A stretch of DNA of 64,000 bases from Serinus canaria (lineage: Eukaryota; Chordata; Aves; Passeriformes; Fringillidae). The translations under genes were made by a program, and so were the position numbers. The stretch covers positions 53,238,435 to 53,302,434 of the forward strand of contig NC_066317.1 in assembly GCF_022539315.1 (NCBI RefSeq). Direction: 5' to 3'. Below the pieces are notes generated by a model. It ran no database searches, had not been told where the DNA came from, and saw nothing but the letters and a program-made list of their open reading frames with translations. Of this stretch, positions 23,448-35,500 are shown one piece after another; the first letter of the stretch is position 1; every line of letters begins with the position of its first letter.

Positions 23448-26446
23448 CACTGCAAGAAGTCACTGAAACTGGCATAAGGAAAAGCAGATCCCGAGTGGGT
23501 GAGGATGTAGGGAGGGAAGGTGCATGGGAATGTGGCTACACAGCCTTAGTGCAGGCTTCATTAATTTTGCTCTTCAAGAAACAATTTGTGACTCCCTTGA
23601 TCTCCCAGGGATTCACAAGTGAAGGAAAAAGGAAGATGTGTGGATTGTTATGCTTATTAAGTTTTTATTCCTTTCCTTCCTATGGGGCTAATATATTAAT
23701 AATACCTCATCTCAAAAACTCTCATTACAGGGAAGGGCTGTAGGTGAGGCTATGTGTGAAAATCTCTGGGGCACCCCAACTTGTTCTGCCTGTTCCTCTT
23801 TCCACAGCAATTCCTTTCCAGATCTGGGGTGTTGGAGCCACTGTGAATCTTGGCTTAGGGACTTTTTAAAAAGCATGAAAACAAGGGCAGCACATGTGAG
23901 CAGATCCTCTTTTTCTGGTGTAATGTGAATAACCACCTCCACCATACAGGGCCTGCTGGTGTAAGAGACTGGGGTTGGGGAGCACAGTGCCAGTGCACAG
24001 AACATGCTAGCTCTCCAAAAATAGAACTTGGCAACCTGTATTTTTTTTTTTAATTTCTGAGAATATTTTTTAAAATGGTTTTCATAAAAGCCTATCCTGT
24101 AGCCCTACATTTCAACAAAGTAAATTGCCTCTGTGCTTCTTTAAAGGAGAACTGCAGTAACATACCAGGTGTGCAATCTGGACCAGAAATCTTCAGAAGT
24201 CAAGAGCTAAGGACATTTAATCCTGACGAAGCAGACTAAACATTTGGTCTGAGAGCTGGAGAAAATTCAAGGTAATAATAACGTGCTCTGCATGTTGCAG
24301 TACATCTCCTCTAGCAGTTGGAGTCCAAAAAGGTCACATCAACCATGAGTGAAGAAAGAAAGGAAAAGACTCAGCAAGGTGAATATTGCTCAGAGCATTA
24401 ATTTCTCCATACCTTCTCCACAGCAGGGTCACAAGCAATTAAGGGTCCTCATAGTGGGAACACTTCCACTGACATAATTTACTCTCATCCACAATTTTTT
24501 TTCTAATTTCTTACTTTGGAGATGTGGTGTGTTGTGATCCAACAAAACTAATTTTTATTTTCAAACTACACTAGAAATTAAATTTTTTAGTCAAAATGTT
24601 GATGTGTTTTTCCCTTCCATGCTCTCATTTCCTATGGGGTGACCTGATCAGCAGCCTTCCATCTATAACTGTCCACTTCTGTCAAGTTACAGAAAAAAAT
24701 ACAGTCAAAGCCTCTATGTTAATTCTTACTCAATAAAGCTGGGGTTTATAAAAAAGGCATTGAAAACTGAAAATGAGAACTCATGAGAAATGCCTTCCTG
24801 AACTTGAAGAAACAAAGCTGACAACTTTCACATCAAAATATTTATTTTAATATCTATGTGCTCCTAAATGCTCTTCTGATTTATTTTCTCCTTGCAATTC
24901 AAGATAAATATCCAAAATTTTGGAAAAGAAAAAGAGCTGCTGTGCTAGAAGAAATGACAGTGATAATGTCATACATCAGAGTGTTGAGATGTCTCAGTTA
25001 TACCCACCTGGGAATCAGAGTATTTTCCACTCAGCATACAGTCAGAAGATCCCATGCACCGTTGTGCAGGTCTGCACTGGGGTTCACAGTGTGTCCCAGG
25101 GGATCCCCATGTTCCCCAGCACTCTTGGTTACAGTGACTCTTCTAAAGGCACGGCACAGCCTTTGCACCTCTTCTGCCTGTTCAGTTTTTATATCGTGCC
25201 TGCTGACATGCTGTCTGAGCTCTTCTTTGCCCATCTGAAATGCCATTTTATCTATGGGTTTTGAATAGCACAATCTTTCATATGCAGCCAACTGCATTTA
25301 TTCGTGGCATGACTTAAATGGATGCTCCTGCAAGTCTACATTAAAATCACCTGTGTCTGTGAGCTGGAATTTGAAGGAAAGCAACAAAATGCACATTTCA
25401 GTATTTCTTGTTCTTTGATGTTCTACTTCAGCATCAAATTCAATTTTTTATTTTCTTCTCAATAAAGAGAGAAGAGTTCATTTTTATACTGCTGCATTTT
25501 TATACTTCTGCATGGATAAAATAAGCATCACTTTTTAAACCAAGAAATTTTTTAAATATTCTTTTAAGGAAATTTATATGTGCTTATCTATAGGCATATT
25601 TGTAGTTTTAACCCCCTCAAATACCTGTTTTCTGTCATGTGAATTTTCCAAAACAATCACTCATTTTTAATTTCATCAGGACAGGACCATCTGCTGTGTG
25701 CTGCTGGTGCTCCAGGCTCTCTCCTCAGCCTGTGATAAAGCTCACTCTCTTCACAGTGGTGCCTTCCTTTGCAGTACCCCGGCCCTGCTGCACCTGCCTC
25801 TCATTCCACCTCATCCTTCTCTGACTCATGAGGAACCCCCTGACACTTCCAAGACCACCAGCAAGGGCAGTCTGTGCCTGGCAGCCCCTCACTGGGGCAG
25901 CAAGGGTGCTGCAGATGAGGCTGCACAGAACACCCCAGATGGGGACAGCAGGAGAAAATCCTTCTTCCTCTTCCATGGGGAGATAGAGAGGATCACCAAA
26001 TAAATTGCATTTAAATCAGTTAAATCAGAAGACATTTTGTCTGCAAAACTAATTGTGGGCAGTGCTAGCAGGTAAATAGTTTTCTTTTTGAAGTGTCCTG
26101 GGATTTTTAGATGTCTGCAGGAAACAGCTTAGCAGGAATGAAAGTTGAAGAACTGAGTTGTGGAACTGGGGTCTTAACTTTGTGTCTTTTAGAAAAGGTG
26201 CTTTACCTACCAATGTGGCATTTGTAGACATTTAAAACCTCGTAGCAATACTGGACCCCAAAGCCTGTTTCTGTCAGTGTTTCCAGACAGAAACTGAATG
26301 GCACTTGGAAAGGGTGAACGTATCAAAGGCTTCCCAAAGTGGCATCCCTGGATGGCCACAGCAGTCACACCTCATGGAGAAATGTCTTATCTGATTCATG
26401 GGAACATCATTACTTTGTTGCTGTTTTGGGGAGTTATTGTTGTGTC
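23448..26446. other. intergenic, no gene seen
   Basis: AT-rich DNA with a GC-richer island-like patch at 25680-25980 that lacks CpG enrichment. Open frames there have no conserved features. Confidence 0.6.
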
Positions 26447-27480
26447 TTTTTCATGGAATTATGGAATAACTCAAGTTGGAAGGAACCAGTAAGATCACCA
26501 AGTCCAACTCCCTGTTTCTCATAGGATTACCTAAACCAAAACCATACAACTAAGTGGCATCCAGATCCATGTTCCTTGAACTCTGTCAGGCTTGGAGGCA
26601 GGACCACTTCCTTGGGAGAAGTGGTAGATCAACCTCTCAGTTAACACCCTTTTTCTAATGACATCCTGAACTTCCCTTGATGCAGCTTCCTTCCATTTCC
26701 TCATGTCTTGTCACTAATGACCTCAGAGAGTTCAGCATCTGCCCCCTTGCTGACACTTGGAGGAAGTTGATGCCCCGCTCAGGTCACCCCTCAGCCTTCT
26801 CTTCTGCAAGCCAAACAAACCCAGCAACCACAGCCACTCCTCATAAAGTCTTGCCCTCAAGATCTTTCACCATCCTGGTTGTCCTCCTCTGGACACAGCC
26901 TCATAGCTTTATATCCTTTCTTAAATTGTGGTGCCCAGAACTGCTCCCAGCACTTGAGGTGAGGCTGCCCCAGCCCAGAGCAGAGCAGAACAATTCCCTC
27001 CCTTGCCCAGCTGGCCATGCTGTGCTTGATGCCCCTCAGGACACAGTTGGCCTTCCTCATTGCTGGCTCATATCCAACTTTTCACTGACCTGGATCCTCA
27101 GATCTGCTCCCACAGGCTGTTCTCCAGGCTCTCTGATTTGTATGTGTAAGCAGGATCACCTGTCCCAGGTAAAGAATCTGTCACTTGCTCTCATCAAATT
27201 TCATATTTTTTGGTGAGTGCCCAGCCCTCTAGTGTTACCCACATCTCTCTGCGGGGCCTCTTCACCCTGGGGGGAGACCGCAGCTCCTCCTGGCTCAGTA
27301 TCATTATCAAACTTATTTAATGTACATTCACTTCCTGTGTTCAGATAATTTATAAAAGCCTTGCAGAGCTCTGGCCCTAGAATGGAGCCCTATGGACCTC
27401 CACAGGTGACTGGCTGACAGTCTGATGTAAGCCCATCTACTGTAACACTTCAAGCCTAACCTCTCAGTCAGCTATTATGG
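26447..27480 (-). mobile_element. CR1 LINE fragment, about 1 kb, minus orientation
   Basis: The left end (TCATGGAATTATGGAATAAC followed by TCAAGTTGGAAGGAACC) is the reverse complement of the CR1 3' end. It continues through 3'UTR and ORF2 C-terminal sequence (blocks such as GTGGTGCCCAGAACTGC and CTGGACACAGCC are CR1 hallmarks in reverse) into more divergent upstream CR1 sequence. A 179-residue + strand open frame across it is antisense and has no meaning. The 5' boundary is uncertain, between 27450 and 27560. Confidence 0.85.
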
Positions 27481-28446
27481 ACTTTTCTAGCTGCATGCAG
27501 GATATTTTGTCCAGAAGGACACTGTGAGAGACAGTAAAACACCTTTTGATTTCTGATAGCATTCTTATAATTTTTATTATTCTTTTTTCTGGCACTTTCA
27601 ATGACATCAGGATAAAGCACCAGTGGCCCAGCTGAAAGAGAATGACAGGAAATCCAGCAGCTTTAACGGTTTACAACAATGTCTGTCTGCTTGCCAATGA
27701 AATAAACATCTTTAGATTATTGTGGCTGTAGAATTAAAATGCAGATGTGGTGCATAACAGCTCCTGCAAAGAGATGTATTACACAAATCATTAAAATCAC
27801 TGAAAAGATTAAACGAGGCAAAGAAAACTGGGACTAACACTGACCTCAAACAATTTCTCTTCTTGTTTCTGCCTAATCAGATGATAAATTAATTAAATTG
27901 CTAGCTAAGGTGTTGCTCACGCTTTCTGAATTTTTGCCTGCTGCAGGGATTGTGTGTGGGTGGAGATGGAGACCTGGGTCTGCTGAGCACAAAGAAGAGG
28001 AGTCTCACTGCTGTCTTCTAGCACCTAACAGAGGCTCTGCTGGACTGTGTGGGCAGTGGGGAGGAGCAGCAGGCACAAGCTGCAGCAGTGGAAATGGACG
28101 TGGGAATTTTGCACCTGGCTCATACAAACCGAGGAGAGAGGCTCGGACACAAAGAATAGTGAAGGTTACAAGAGTTACAAAAAGTAATTATTTGATTTAC
28201 AAGACAAGTAACTTGTAACCAAGTTACAAGAATAATTATTTTGTGGATGTGCATGATGTGTCTCATTCAAATTGGGGCACCACAAATGTGGTTTTACATG
28301 CAGTTTTGAAACCTTTCAAGCCTTCACACACAACATGATTCAATTAATGCATACTTAACACACACATACTACTGGAAAGCAACTGGAGCTGCGTGGTGTC
28401 ATCATCCATTTGCTTCTTTCACGACCTAGACATGCCTCAAGCTGGT
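27481..28446. other. intergenic upstream of LGI2, nothing recognised
   Basis: AT-rich DNA, possibly containing the tail of the preceding CR1. A direct repeat of AGTTACAA-type words occurs around 28165-28230. Confidence 0.5.
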
Positions 28447-29085
28447 CTTAGAACCACAGAATCATTAGGGTTGGACGAGACTTCTAAGATCATTGAGTAC
28501 AGTCACTAACCCCTTACTGCCAGGTCCACCACTAAACCATGTCCTTAAGCACCACACCTACAAATTAGGTTGCCCAGAGAAGTTCTGGGTGCCCCATCCC
28601 TGGAAGTGTCTAAGGTCAGGTTGGGAAGGCCTCTGAGAAGCCTAGGCTGGCGAAAGCTGTCCATGGTAGGGGTTTTGGCACTAGAGGATGTTTAGGATCT
28701 CTTCCAACCCACACCATTCCCTGATTCTGTGATTTCTTGAACACATCCAGGGATGGTGATTCCACCGCTTCCCCAGCCAGCCTTTTACAATGCCTGAAAA
28801 CCCTTTCAGTGAAAGGGAAACCTTTGCCTAATACCAATCTAAACCTCCTCTGGTGCAACTCGAGGCTGTTTTCTCTTGTCCTATCGCTTATTACCTGGGG
28901 GAAGAGACTACATCCATCCCACTACAATCTCCTGTCTGTTAATTGCAAAGAGCAATAAATGCCACCCTGAGCTCCTTTTTTCCGGCCAAAACACCCCCAG
29001 CTCTCTCAGCCTCTCCTCGCAGGACTTGTGCTCCAAACCCTTCAGCAGCTTCGTTGCCCTTCTCTGGACACGCTCCAGCGCCTCA
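28447..29085 (-). mobile_element. outer CR1 LINE fragment, minus orientation, split by a second CR1
   Basis: The reverse complement of a CR1 3' end starts at about 28447 (AACCACAGAATCATTAGGG). The 3'UTR runs to about 28565, is interrupted, and resumes at about 28736 with CTTGAACACATCCAGGGATG. It then continues through CR1 ORF2 C-terminal blocks (CTTCGTTGCCCTTCTCTGGA) to about 29085, where CR1 similarity stops at the edge of the LGI2 CpG island. Confidence 0.85.
28566..28735 (+). mobile_element. inner CR1 LINE 3' fragment, plus orientation, nested in the outer CR1
   Basis: About 170 bp reading in CR1 sense: GGTTGCCCAGAGAAG, then CCCCATCCCTGGAAGTGTC, then a degenerate GGATCTCTTCCAACCC block, and the terminal CCCTGATTCTGTGATT. 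It lies exactly between two parts of the outer, oppositely oriented CR1, so it inserted later. Confidence 0.85.
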
Positions 29086-29147
29086 ACGCTCCCCCCGTTT
29101 TTTCCTGGGGTAGCATCACTCTGGAGCTACCAGCGGGGGCCACCCAC

Positions 29148-29201
29148 GCCCTCCGCCTCCCGCGGGGCTTTTGGCTTTTGTCCCGCGGGGAGGCGGAGGG
29201 C
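29148..29201. repeat. GC-rich inverted repeat (19-bp stem, one bulge, 15-nt loop)
   Basis: Arm 29148-29166 pairs with 29182-29201, leaving one unpaired G at 29187. The loop is 29167-29181. It lies 147-200 bp before the LGI2 start codon, in the promoter or far 5'UTR. Confidence 0.9.
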
Positions 29202-29347
29202 GAGGTGCCTCAGCCGCCCCTCGCCTCGCCCCGCCCGCCGGGACCCCCCCTCGGCGTCCCGGCGCCGCAGCGGAGGCGGCGCCGCGCTGATGTCAGGGCG
29301 CGGCGGGCGGCGGGAGCGGCCGGCGGGCAGCGGCCGTGCCGGGAGGG

Positions 29348-29538
29348 ATGGCGGTCCCGCTGCGGCTCCTGCCCGCTCTCTGCGCCGCCGCCGCCGCCGC
29401 CCTGCTGGCGCTGCCGCCGCCCGCCGCCCCGCGCCGCCCGCCGCGCTGCGGGCCGCCCTGCAGCTGCTGGCGGGAGTCGGCGCTGTGCGTGGGGGCGGCG
29501 GGGGCACCGCGCAGCCTGCCCGCCGGCCTGGGCTCCCT
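29348..29538 (+). CDS. LGI2: LGI2 coding exon 1: signal peptide and LRRNT
   Basis: Encodes residues 1-63 and two bases of codon 64. A hydrophobic core with six consecutive Ala (GCC repeats) and a Leu-rich stretch is followed by a Pro/Arg-rich segment and the N-terminal Cys cluster C-x3-C-x-C-x6-C. The donor is GTGAGT at 29539. It is the most divergent exon compared with what I recall of mammals, with composition driven by the CpG island. Confidence 0.93.
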
Positions 29539-32500
29539 GTGAGTGCGGGGCCCGGGACGGGCGGGAGGGCGGCGGAGGGCTGCGGGGCGGTCCCGCCTGA
29601 TGGGTGGCATCTCTTTTTCCAGGAGCCTGGTCAACGGGACCTTCTCCGAAGTCAAGGACAGGATGTTTTCCCACCTGCCCTCCCTGCAGCTGCTGTAAGT
29701 ATGGCACTGGGAAGGAGCACGGCCAAGTAGCACTTCGCCCCTTCCTCCTAAATAGAGTCCCTTTAAGCGGAGAGCGTCTCCGTTTCTCCTGAATAGAGTT
29801 CCCTTTCTCTTGCAGAAGGGGAGAAAACGGGAGAAGACAGCTTGCACAGTCCCCCAGCGTAGCTGCTGTTTCATAACATTTTGCTCAGGGATGCATTTTC
29901 CGCTCAGAAACCACTTCATAAGATGTGTGTTTAGTTACTAAAGGAGGGGAAAAATGTTTTATGATGCCCTAAGTTCCTTTTTTTTTTTTTTTTTTTTAAC
30001 TTCAGCTTTGGTAAGTTTAAGGCTGAGTTTCGTCCCTCAGAGTTACATTGAGGTGGCTCTTACTCCTGCTCACTTTGTGCCCAGGAGTCTTGCAGTAGCT
30101 TTGTGACATAGTGGGCACAAAGGGGGGAGCAGAGGCTGCCAGGACACACACTTCAGAGGGAATCCTCCTCGTGCGAAGTGCTGCCGTTGTCTGCAGCACG
30201 ACTCTGCTTCAGCGTGCCCCTCGGAGGGCGGCCCCTCAGGTGCCTTGTGGCCCAGCGCTCCTCCGTCCCAGGAGACATCGCTCTAGCTCCCAGCGCTTAG
30301 CAGCCATCCCTCCTTCCTGAGCCCCGGCAAGCTGCTTGGTCGTGCCCATGTTGCAGTTAGGTGTGTGCTTCCTGCTCCAGGAGCTTGAGCAAACTTGCTT
30401 AATTTAGCTGTCCTGGGAGGCAGCAGGGAAGATACAGAGACTGCGGTACAGCTCCCTGGGGAGCCTGGATTCTCCGTTTTTTTGGAAGTCTGCAGCAAGG
30501 CTGAGCAGCAGCCTGTGTCCTGCCTAGCCCAGTGCAGCCTGTCCGGAATGCCTGACACCGGGCAGGCCCTCCACACCACCACCCCATAAGGACTGACTGA
30601 CCCCCCCCAGGGCAAAGATATACTGCAAAGAAAAACTCAGCAGAAAGATACAAAGCCTGCCAGAAACCCAGGCTGAGTGCTTGCCACATACCTAGATGTT
30701 AAAACTGGTCGTAGCGAGAGGTAGTCTCTAGAGGTGTCTGGTAGCTGATGGTGAGGCTCCTTTCCTTGGGCTCCCCATCTCCTTTGACTCAAAGGCCTCT
30801 CTTCCTACTGGGAGGAGCAGCACTCCATGCAAAATGCTGGGGGGAAGTGGGCAAAGCAAGGGGTGGAAGCCTTCACCTCCTTCAGTGTGAAACTGTTCCC
30901 AAAACCAAGTTTCTGTGAGAGCTGGGGATCAGCATTGAGCCCCAGCAGAGGGCACGAGGACCTTGCCCACCAATAAATGGTGGCAAAGAGTGACCTGAGC
31001 CAGCTGGGAAGGAAAGGGAAAAATCCATGGGTGAGAAGCTATGGGAGGAAAATTAGAGCTGGGAGGAATCTGATTTGGTTTGGATGGTGCTACTAGGAAG
31101 AGGGAGGAAGAGCAGATGAAGATTGTTCCTTTTCCTTAGCTGCAGTAGATTTTCTGGAGATGCTGGGGTGTGGCAGAGGTGTGTTGAGGAAGGCAGAAGT
31201 TGCTCATGTCACTTTATGTGGTAAGTCAGATGTGGGAGCAAGAGGTGGTTACCACCATCACCACCTTGGGCACTAACAAATTCTGTTGTTTAGTGTAATT
31301 TGTAAGTTTTTCCTTAAAACATGAGAAAAAAACTATTAAATGACAAAGACTGCATGCATAATTGAGCACATGGGCACCTCAGGACAATGTTTTCTGTAGC
31401 AGTAATGATAAAGTAGTAATGCAAGGATTTATTTTTGATGGTGGTCTTCATCTTTGTCAGATTTCTTTGGAATAATTTAAGGAGCATTTGTCTAGTATTA
31501 GCATAATATCCAGGGATCACAGGGAAAGTTTGAATTTCATGTTCATTAGTCTTCTAAATTAATTTTAGTAAAATGCCTAAAACCATACAAAAGGAAGATT
31601 AATCAGTTACTCTAATAAAGCAATTAGTGCAGACATATTCATTCATAGGGCAAATTCTGAGATTTTCCAAAAATTATTTCTTCTGAGTAGCGTTAATATT
31701 TTAGACCAAACTAGAAGTTTTGCTCTGTTCTTGAAAGAAGATTGCCCCCTCTGCCTTAGAACATCAACGTTTGGAGATTGTCCACTGTTGTGCTTTAATA
31801 CAGCAAGGAATGAGCTCTGCTGGCAAAGCCTCCATCACCTCCTTCTGCCTGGCCCTCTTGTGCTGGCTCTGGTGATAGCCTCTCTGGTGCAGCTCTGGCA
31901 TGTTTTGTCCCTGAAGTTCACACAGGAGCAATGCAAGGCAGGGCCTGGAGGAGGCAGCACTGCAGCTGGATTCTGTGTCTCGGTGGTTTGGACATGTCTG
32001 TGTTTCCAGCTGACAAACTGGCTGCTGTCCTCCCACGCTGCAGGCTGTACCCTGTCTGCAGGTCAGGCTTGGAGCATCCATCCCCCTGGGAGCGTGGAAT
32101 GAGTGAGCTCTGGCCCAGTGAGACTGCATAAATGAGAGCTGGTGCTTGGGAGCTGAGGATTGGTGCTCTGATGGCCTCTTAAAGGTTGTCAGTGGGGCTG
32201 GAGGGGTGGTGAGAGGATGGGGCCACACTCAGCAGACCTGCCATCTAATGATGGCTTGTTCTGCTCAGTGGACCATTGAGTTGAGGACCAAGTTACATTT
32301 AGCCAAGGTCAATGGCACATTTTTCCTGGGGAGTAGTGGACGTTAACTACCATCATGTAATGCCTTTAATTTTTTTTCAATAGACCATTCCACAGTATTT
32401 TATGTGTGCTGCATTGGTGGGGTGATATGAGCTCAGGTCAGTAAGATTAGTTTGGTCATGGGCAATAAACACAACAGGCATAATCCAGTGTGTCAAGTTT

Positions 32501-35500
32501 TAATGTGCTTTCCTAATGCCTGCTCTCCATTTTCAGCTTGCTGAACTCCAACTCCTTCACTGTTATACGAGATGATGCCTTTGCTGGTCTCTTCCATCTA
32601 GAATACCTGTAAGTTTGGTATTTTATGTCCTTTATAAATAAAGATGTTCTGATAAGTTGCCAAGACTCCTGCTGCAGATTCTTGGTCTTTACTATTATTC
32701 CCAAGAGCGGGGGAGCTGAAGGATTTATGTTCCACTCCTGTGCACATATTCTTTATGGTGGCTGATGATTTTTCAGATGTTACAGTGCATTTTTAAAAGA
32801 TGCCTTGAATACAAGGTATCTCTGTGCAATTACAGCACACCAAAAAGGCATTGCTTAGCAAGAGCTTGCCTGGGCTTTCCAGAACAGTGCCACCCCTGTT
32901 AAGGGGATTTGAATCTCAGGCAAGAGGTGGAGCCTGTTCGGACCTATGGGTAGCCTGAACAGGAATTGCAGAATGTTGGTGTACTGCCCTGAACAACCCT
33001 GATTATGCTTCTCTTTTCCCAGCTTTTGTCTCCTACTTTGCCTTTTTTCTGATGCCCTATTTAATGTCCATAGAATTTATCTTTATGTAATTAATTATAA
33101 ATACATAAATATATAACCATACATTTCATATAATATAAATTATTGTAATTATTTTAAATTATGTAACTCTTGTTTATATCATCCACTTAGGTGATTTTTA
33201 CTTTCCTTTTTTTTTTCTGGTCTTTTTTTTTTTAGTTTTTAGTTCAAACTTTTTTATTTTTAAAAAAAGTTTGAACCCTGCTACAAGGCTGTCCTCCCTT
33301 CACAGTCTAAAGGACATAATTTCTCTGTGTTACTCAGTATGAGCTGGTGTGTTTGAAACTATAAGTACAGCCTGAAAAAAAATCATCATTCCACCCACCT
33401 TTCCCAGTTGAAATGTAGCTGTGGAAAACATTTGTCCTTTTTACAGAAAGACCAATGCTCATAAAACTGACTCTTGCTAAAATCTTGAAGGGGTGTATTC
33501 AGGGTTAATAGTCTGGTACATGTGGAGTAGCCAACAATGGAATTTGCAGCTAATGGGAAATGGTATATGCTAAAATCCACGATTCAGCTACATCTGGATT
33601 TTTTAGAGATAGCGAGTTATCTAAGCATTCTCTTTTCCTTGTGTCTACAGTGAAAAAATTATTTGCAGTAGTTTTTAAAAAGGAAGAAAACCATTTTCTG
33701 TTGTACCATTAGCAGCCTGCTTTCAGGTGCAGATGGGCTTGTCCCAGCAGCCTAGCATATATCATGGTAGTTGTGCTGGTCACTGCAACCAGATCCCTGT
33801 CTGAATGAAACACCCTGCCCTCCTCAGAGGGTCAAAGGGCAAATCTCTGCCCCTGACCACCAGCTGCAAGCCAGGGAGCAGGATGAAGACTGGTAAAGCC
33901 TTACAGTTTCAAATTCTTTCAGCAGCTGAACAAGTGGTCCCAGTTAATGGTTGTGGTTGCCTTTTCTGCCAATTCCATAGAGCTTTTCCTCTTCCCAGCA
34001 AATCACCCCTCCACCTTTTGGGAACTGGCTGTGAGTGCCCTTTCTCTGTGATTGTTTCTTTGGCCATGAAGCCAGAAAACCAGTGAGGCTTCCATAACTC
34101 ATGTCTCTTAGTTACCAGGGACCAGACTTTGTAGAGAAGAAGGAAACCAGACTGACTAACAGGAATGACAAGTCTGTGTGTACAAAGCCAAAGTCTCTGG
34201 CCAAAGAGCAGCTGGGGAGCACCCACAGCTGGTACCTATATATAGATAACAGATCTCCAGCTGTGTCCTGCTGCTCTGATCTCCAGCTGTGTCCTTATGC
34301 ACTCATAATGGCATTCAGTGCACCCTTAAACTGACTCTGTGTACAGTCTGGGTAAGGCAGGTCTGATAAAGATGGGAGCTTTGCTGGTGAGCAGACTGGA
34401 ATTCCCAGAGCAGCATCTCTTGGAGGTCAGGCTTGGTGATTCAGGAATCTGGCAAATTCCTGACTCCCAGCTTGTGGCAGTGTAGCCTTATTTATTTGCA
34501 TGAACCACTGAGCTGGTGCTGTGCAGGGGTGCCAGCTGCCAGTGAGGGTGTCAGGAGGCAGGGTGGCTCTCTGCTCTTGTGGATTGAATTTGTGGCTCCT
34601 CCACACAGCTCTGAAAGGCTGACCTGCCTCTGACATCTCCCATGTAGACACAACACTTTCTCATCTGCACCCTTTGCCTGCAGTCAGGGTCCCGGTCACT
34701 TCATGAAGGATATTTCCTACACCTAAACTGCAGAACCAAGAGCACTTGTCATCTCCTGAGTTCCCATTTTCACTTTCTTGAGAAGAGACCTTGTATCATA
34801 GCACTTTCCCTCTAATTTCTCTGCAGGGCAAACAGAGTTTAGGAATAAGGGAGGCACTTGGATCTCATAAGCCTTTCATAAAGTCAGCATACTGTTGTCT
34901 TCATGCAGGTGTAGCTGTACCATGCAATATCTTGATGGCCACCTGGCTGCAATCACTTTGCAGGGATCATGGTGTATTTGGGGATGTGTCCTCAAGTGCT
35001 CAGGGGTCAAGATGCTCAAATATCAGCTCTTTCTTGAAATGCTGACGTGCAGTCAGGAGGAGCAGCATGCTGCTGGAATCGATATGTGCCTGACATAATT
35101 CCCCCAGTGCACGGGGCCATGACTTGTGTGCAGCTGGCAGCCTGCAGAGGAGATGTCCCAGCTGAACAGAGCTGAACTGTGGCAGGCAGAACTGAGCCAA
35201 GGCAGTGGTCTTGCAGTTTGTGCAGGTGTCAAACGTGTGCAGTTGAAGTCAGGGCTGTGTGGGCACGGAGGCGGCACTGTGTGAGTGTGCAGCCACGGGA
35301 GCAGGACCCATCCGAGCAGGTCTGCAGCCTGGGCAGCCCTGGCACCTCTGTGCTGCCTGCTGGTTTGAAAATGCTGCTGATTTGTGAGAGGGGAAGGTAG
35401 GACTTTAGCCTCTAAAGTCTGCCTCAGGAGGCTCTCCTACACAAGTCTCTTGCCTCACGCAACATATCCTGAGAGGATTACCAAGAGAGGAATATTTTTT

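Larger units (their letters stand above)
29110..29600 (+). promoter_or_regulatory. LGI2: CpG-island promoter, 5'UTR and first exon of LGI2
   Basis: A sharp change to very GC- and CpG-rich sequence around the LGI2 start, the only such island in the window. It contains a GC box in reverse orientation (CCCCGCCC at 29229-29236) and a CRE-like TGATGTCA (29288-29295), and no convincing TATA box, which fits a dispersed CpG promoter. The transcription start probably lies between about 29200 and 29340 (inference). Confidence 0.8.

Noticed and set aside
23276..23743. 155-codon plus-strand open frame
   Set aside because: It starts inside the solo LTR, antisense to it, and runs into unrelated DNA.
24858..25264. 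126- and 114-codon plus-strand frames
   Set aside because: Overlapping frames in intergenic DNA without conserved features or a promoter.
26677..27216. 179-codon open frame on the plus strand
   Set aside because: It runs antisense through a minus-oriented CR1, so it is a by-product of the repeat.
28876..29730. 284-codon plus-strand open frame covering CR1 and LGI2 exon 1
   Set aside because: It joins CR1 antisense sequence to an out-of-frame reading of LGI2 exon 1 and intron 1. Only the part from the ATG at 29290 is discussed, as a possible upstream ORF.
29210..29919. Long minus-strand open frames (165 and 208 codons) over the LGI2 CpG island
   Set aside because: Arg/Ala/Pro-rich antisense translations of GC-rich DNA; stops are rare here by composition.
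31764..32228. 154-codon minus-strand and 123-codon plus-strand frames in LGI2 intron 2
   Set aside because: Intronic, no domain, mutually overlapping on opposite strands.
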